Source of the DNA: a virus | Strand: one strand, 5' to 3' | DNA: 25,822 nucleotides | IMG/VR virus record: IMGVR_UViG_3300027810_000056 | Coordinates: 1 to 25,822 of that record | Part shown: piece by piece, positions 23,497 to 25,822 of the stretch | Position numbering within the stretch: position 1 is the first letter of the stretch | Layout of the letters: each line of letters starts with the position of its first letter | The notes under the pieces: generated by a model | Seen by the model: the letters and a program-made list of their open reading frames with translations, nothing else | Databases searched by the model: none | What the model was told of the DNA's origin: nothing | Translations under genes and position numbers: made by a program

Positions 23497-23675
23497 TTGA
23501 GTTCTCTTCCTCGGTTATCTTTGTCTTCGTCTAACCACACTAGGCGGTCAATGTCTGATCTACTTAACCCAATGTCATTCAACTCTCGTGTTGTCAACAT
23601 GTTAAGTTGTTTGATGGCATTACGATGTTCCCGCCATGTAGCTAAGAAGTTCCAGTACCTACGTATCCAACTCAT
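23493..23675 (-). CDS. DUF1127 (YjiS-like) small protein
   Basis: A 60-residue basic protein. It has an N-terminal Trp/Arg segment (SWIRRYWNFLATWREHRNA), then KQLNMLTTRELNDIGLSR and SDIDRLV, which is the DUF1127 signature (L..L...eL.DIGlsR.dI). DUF1127 proteins are abundant in Alphaproteobacteria; in Rhodobacter sphaeroides one (CcaF1) acts in RNA maturation and turnover. The gene overlaps both neighbours by four bases (ATGA at each end), binding it to mazG and nrdJ in one translation unit. Its role in phage is unknown: RNA regulation or an acquired host regulator are possible. The tail (DEDKDNRGRELK) is hydrophilic. Confidence 0.86.
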   Translation of the reverse strand: MSWIRRYWNFLATWREHRNAIKQLNMLTTRELNDIGLSRSDIDRLVWLDEDKDNRGRELK

Positions 23676-23983
23676 CTATTGTCTCCATTCCCTTTAATCA
23701 CGTCACGTTCCTTACGGCTACTTAGTTTGTCAATGTTCAAGGCAGCTATCTCATCTAGGTTATAACCAATGTCATTACATATGTTAGTTAGGTACCACAG
23801 CACATCCCCTAACTCCTTGGCTACCTCATGACGATTGAATACACCGTCACGTACTTGCTTCTTAACCTTCTCTGCTACCTCACCAGCTTCCCCACATAGG
23901 CCCAGTGTTGGGTACAGAACCTTATGTGTAGCTGGGTAGATCGCAAAGCTTACAGCCTTTCCTTGGTACTCTTTAAAGTTCAT
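23672..23983 (-). CDS. MazG-like nucleoside triphosphate pyrophosphohydrolase
   Basis: A 103-residue all-helical NTP pyrophosphohydrolase. The metal-binding signature is EAGE (E32 to E35) followed by ELGD (E57, D60), with GLCGEAGEVAEKVKKQ in front and VLWYLTN behind. An ATG at 24001 would add six residues, but the ATG at 23983 overlaps the previous stop as ATGA and has AAAAGGA seven bases upstream, so it is preferred. It hydrolyses NTPs or dNTPs to monophosphates, either cleaning damaged nucleotides or lowering alarmone signals; marine phage MazG roles are debated. It sits between unknown acidic genes and DUF1127. Confidence 0.9.
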   Translation of the reverse strand: MNFKEYQGKAVSFAIYPATHKVLYPTLGLCGEAGEVAEKVKKQVRDGVFNRHEVAKELGDVLWYLTNICNDIGYNLDEIAALNIDKLSSRKERDVIKGNGDNR

Positions 23984-24165
23984 TCCTCTATCCTTTTCCA
24001 TTCTTCCATCTCTGCGTCTAGATTAAAGTAGTCATCTAAGTCAAGAAGATTCTCGTCTATCAGGAATTGTACTATGAGTAGCTCTGATATTTCGTTCTGC
24101 TCTAACAATAGTGTCAGGCCATAGTTCTCTACGAGAGCACGAAGTTTACTGTCTAAATCAAACAT
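23980..24165 (-). CDS. Small acidic protein, unknown function
   Basis: A 61-residue, strongly acidic, helical protein (FDLDSKLRALVENYGL, LLLEQNEISELLIVQFLIDE, DLDDYFNLD). A TTG six bases earlier could start it but GGTGA would be adjacent to that codon; for the ATG at 24165 GGTGA has proper six-base spacing. The element LLLEQNEI..L.VQ.Li....lDLDDYF looks conserved among small phage early-region proteins, though no family name is recalled. The stop overlaps mazG by four bases. It may be a partner or inhibitor protein, but no function is shown. Confidence 0.7.
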   Translation of the reverse strand: MFDLDSKLRALVENYGLTLLLEQNEISELLIVQFLIDENLLDLDDYFNLDAEMEEWKRIEE

Positions 24166-24177
24166 TGTCAATCACCA

Positions 24178-24390
24178 TTAGTTCATATCCGCACTATAGT
24201 TAAGGACGATAGGATCAATAGACTTGTCGAAGTACTGGACCATACGGTAGGCACTGTCGAAGTCCTCAAGTACAATCTCTTCCTCACCCATGGTGCCATC
24301 ATCATACTCGACCAGACATAGGTTGTAACAACCATCGTCATCGTCATTTGAGTAGGGTCCGTTAATTACCTTGTGTAGTTTAAGTTTCAC
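24178..24390 (-). CDS. Small acidic protein, unknown function (GTG start)
   Basis: A 70-residue acidic protein starting at a GTG (24390) that overlaps the endonuclease I stop as GTGA, with AAAGGAG at a spacing of eight; the longer ATG start at 24411 would overlap by 25 bases and place the ribosome site inside the product. The sequence has a polyacidic turn (SNDDDDGCYNLCLVEYDDG) between strands, then EEEIVLEDFDSAYRMVQYF. It resembles small single-domain phage proteins of unknown role. No membrane segment and no catalytic motif. Confidence 0.72.
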   Translation of the reverse strand: MKLKLHKVINGPYSNDDDDGCYNLCLVEYDDGTMGEEEIVLEDFDSAYRMVQYFDKSIDPIVLNYSADMN

Positions 24391-24755
24391 TTCTTCTTCT
24401 CCTTTAACCACTCAATGGGTATAGTTTCTCTAGCATACTGGAAACCATGTTTGTCACACCAGTCACCGTATGAACTCTTAGCTCCCTTATAAAGCTTAGC
24501 CCTAGGGTTACTGAAAACGAAACGAATGTCAAGCTCTGAATGCTGTGCCTTGACAAATAAATGTTTGGTTCTGTCTGATGAAATGAACCGTCCCTTTGTT
24601 TCAATGATGATACCGTTACTGAGTACGAAGTCAGGAGTGTATGTACGCATACGTAGGTCTTGCCACTTAAGCTTGACCTCCTCGTATTGAAACTTAACCT
24701 TTCGTTTGTTGAGGAAGTCAGCTGTTCTCTTCTCTAAGCCTGATCTGAAACGCAT
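24387..24755 (-). CDS. T7-type endonuclease I (Holliday junction resolvase)
   Basis: A 122-residue structure-specific nuclease of the T7 gp3 family. It cuts branched DNA during replication and degrades host DNA. The catalytic set is complete: SGLE (E8), TPDFVL (D42) and IIETKG (E52, K54), followed by DRTKHLFVK and the family ending (IRFVFSN, LYKGAKSSYGDWC, IPIEWL). Slightly shorter than T7 gp3 (149), mainly at the N-terminus. The start lies 22 bases inside the exonuclease gene with GGAG eight bases upstream. It probably works with the exonuclease to feed host nucleotides into dNTP synthesis by the other genes of this arm. Confidence 0.94.
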   Translation of the reverse strand: MRFRSGLEKRTADFLNKRKVKFQYEEVKLKWQDLRMRTYTPDFVLSNGIIIETKGRFISSDRTKHLFVKAQHSELDIRFVFSNPRAKLYKGAKSSYGDWCDKHGFQYARETIPIEWLKEKKK

Positions 24756-25441
24756 TTAGGTGGCTCCCATATCTGCCCTACATGTCGTCGTAACCACAGT
24801 AGCCTAGCATTCTCAATGACACGAGCCTCGTCACCACCGTAGGCATGAAGGCATTCAAGGTACATATCTTCGTCACTGTGAGCATCAAGGAGTATCTTCT
24901 CTGCCTTCTTAGGTCCGATACCATACAAGCCAATGATGTTATCAGCTTTGTCACCTGTAAGGATCTGAGTGTAGAAGAACTTAGCACCCTCACGTTCTGA
25001 CATAGTGACTAAGGTACGGCGTGTAGGGTTGTAGTGATGACAAGGGATCTGAAGCATGTCCTTGTCGATAGATACTACAGTGGTGTCAGGCCCCTGATCG
25101 GTAGCCCATATGCCTAACAAGTCGTCAGCCTCTTCACCCTCTGACACAATGGCATCCCAGTTATCTATCATGTGTTGACGGATGGGTTGTAGGTGCTGAG
25201 GTTTTGGTGTGTCCTTGCGGTTACCTTTGTATGGGTAGGAGATAGCATAGTCGAACCTGAAGTTACCCTTACCTGTAAGGAATACTTGATAACCCTCAGG
25301 GTCGATCTCCCACATTACTTCCTCTAAGGCCTCCTCCATGATGCTGTCTAGCTTGTCTAGTGCATCCCCTACTGGGTCATTCTCACATGAGAAGGCTGCA
25401 CGGTAGGCAAAGATGTCACCGTCAACCAGAACTTTGGTCAT
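24734..25441 (-). CDS. 5'-3' exonuclease (T7 gp6 / FEN-type)
   Basis: A 235-residue flap-type 5' nuclease. Metal-binding acidic residues are seen at D7 and D9 (LVDGDIF), EEADDLLG (D106, D107), SIDKDMLQ (D126, D128) and TGDKADNI (D164, D167). YKGNRK (71-76) lies in the arch region and GLYGIGPKKAEKIL (171-184) is the helix-hairpin-helix DNA-binding motif. It removes RNA primers and degrades host DNA in T7-like phages. AGGAG lies seven bases before the ATG, which overlaps the upstream stop (ATGA). Its 3' end overlaps the endonuclease I start by 22 bases, pairing the two nucleases. Confidence 0.93.
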   Translation of the reverse strand: MTKVLVDGDIFAYRAAFSCENDPVGDALDKLDSIMEEALEEVMWEIDPEGYQVFLTGKGNFRFDYAISYPYKGNRKDTPKPQHLQPIRQHMIDNWDAIVSEGEEADDLLGIWATDQGPDTTVVSIDKDMLQIPCHHYNPTRRTLVTMSEREGAKFFYTQILTGDKADNIIGLYGIGPKKAEKILLDAHSDEDMYLECLHAYGGDEARVIENARLLWLRRHVGQIWEPPKCVSDQA

Positions 25442-25614
25442 TCCATTTCTCCTAGTATATCTTTGAACACGTAGTCTATGCTTGTACCTGTGGCACCGCA
25501 GTATATTAGTAGCTTCAGCCCTAACTCTTGGGTTAAGGCTGCTGTCTTATCATCAAGGTCGAAGGTGCAGGTAGCACTGCCATCTTCATGTTCAGTCAAC
25601 TCTGTGACTTTCAT
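25438..25614 (-). CDS. Small acidic phage protein, unknown function
   Basis: A 58-residue protein. The longest frame starts at 25632 but has no ribosome binding site; the ATG at 25614 has GAGGT seven bases upstream and is chosen. The product begins MKVTELTEHEDGSATCTFDL, then ALTQELGLKLLIYCGATGTS and a short helix. The pattern of an acidic strand pair followed by an LG.K.Ll.cg.tg.s helix is found in several T7-like and marine phage small proteins, with no named function. The stop overlaps the exonuclease start by four bases. Confidence 0.7.
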   Translation of the reverse strand: MKVTELTEHEDGSATCTFDLDDKTAALTQELGLKLLIYCGATGTSIDYVFKDILGEME

Positions 25615-25624
25615 TGTACCTACC

Positions 25625-25822
25625 TCAGTCATCTAACAAAGCCTTCCAAGCCACAGGAAACAGGGGTTGCATGATAGTATTGATCTGATCGGCTACAACA
25701 CGTGTCTCTGCCTGTGTGTCAGGCTTACACCGTAAACGACACATGTCAGCAAAGGCATCAAGGCTACCTGACCAGTACCATTCAGTCATAGTTGACTGTG
25801 GTAGTACCATACGTGCTTGCTC
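25625..25822 (-). CDS. thyX: Flavin-dependent thymidylate synthase ThyX, C-terminal part (5' end outside window)
   Basis: The frame is open to the right edge and shows 65 residues of the C-terminus. The visible start of the segment is EQARMVLPQS, then TEWYWSGSLDAFADMCRLR, the ThyX C-terminal active-site region with the AR.vLP motif and the helix that packs on FAD. ThyX makes dTMP from dUMP using FAD and methylenetetrahydrofolate. The RHRxxS motif would lie upstream, outside the window. It is the most upstream visible gene of the minus arm and supplies thymine nucleotides alongside the reductase. The end after DQINTIMQPLFPVAWKALL is typical of phage ThyX. Confidence 0.92.
   Translation of the reverse strand, partial: EQARMVLPQSTMTEWYWSGSLDAFADMCRLRCKPDTQAETRVVADQINTIMQPLFPVAWKALLDD

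Noticed and set aside
1-25822. CRISPR arrays, integrase/attachment site, insertion sequences, phage-type RNA polymerase
   Set aside because: None was seen on either strand; there are no spaced direct repeats, transposase, integrase or single-subunit polymerase motifs in the window.

Overview
The window is part of the genome of a short-tailed (podovirus-type) marine phage with a T7-like virion. It closely resembles the roseophage SIO1 / cobavirus group (Zobellviridae) that infects marine Rhodobacteraceae. This placement rests on gene content and order read by eye, not on a database search. The supporting features are a T7-like structural gene order, an adenosylcobalamin-dependent (class II) ribonucleotide reductase, ThyX, PhoH, MazG, T7-type endonuclease I and a T7 gp6-type exonuclease, with no phage RNA polymerase in the window. 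A DUF1127 protein and a Rhodobacter GTA-like three-helix holin candidate point to an alphaproteobacterial host.

The layout is two convergent arms. The plus arm (3 to 19652) is the late arm. It begins with the end of a tail-assembly chaperone gene, then large terminase, portal, a small unknown gene, scaffold and major capsid. A hairpin terminator and a perfect-consensus sigma70 promoter follow. Next come a head-fibre/decoration candidate, tail tubular A, an unknown protein, tail tubular B, a gp13-like protein, a gp14-like protein, a 1500-residue and a 662-residue internal virion protein, a peptidoglycan hydrolase, three small membrane proteins that look like a lysis set, and two small Lys-rich proteins. 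Most genes touch or overlap by 1 to 8 bases, so translation is probably coupled.

The minus arm (25822 down to 19691) is a nucleotide and DNA metabolism arm. In transcription order it holds ThyX (5' part outside the window), a small unknown, 5'-3' exonuclease, endonuclease I, two small acidic unknowns, MazG, DUF1127, class II ribonucleotide reductase, a 48-residue membrane protein, glutaredoxin, a putative PD-(D/E)XK nuclease, PhoH and a DUF3310 protein. These fit a programme of degrading host DNA, reducing ribonucleotides to dNTPs (with glutaredoxin as a possible electron donor), making dTMP, and cleaning the nucleotide pool. A two-sided hairpin terminator at 19657-19686 separates the arms.

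No tRNA, rRNA, CRISPR, insertion sequence, integrase or attachment site was seen, and no gene-free stretch exceeds about 125 bases. Several starts were moved inward from the longest possible reading frame because the internal start has a good ribosome binding site and a tight stop/start overlap. The most interesting items are the DUF1127 gene translationally chained to the reductase, the hidden 48-residue membrane protein, the divergent nuclease candidate beside PhoH, the gp13-like GNAT-type protein, and the consensus promoter behind the capsid gene.
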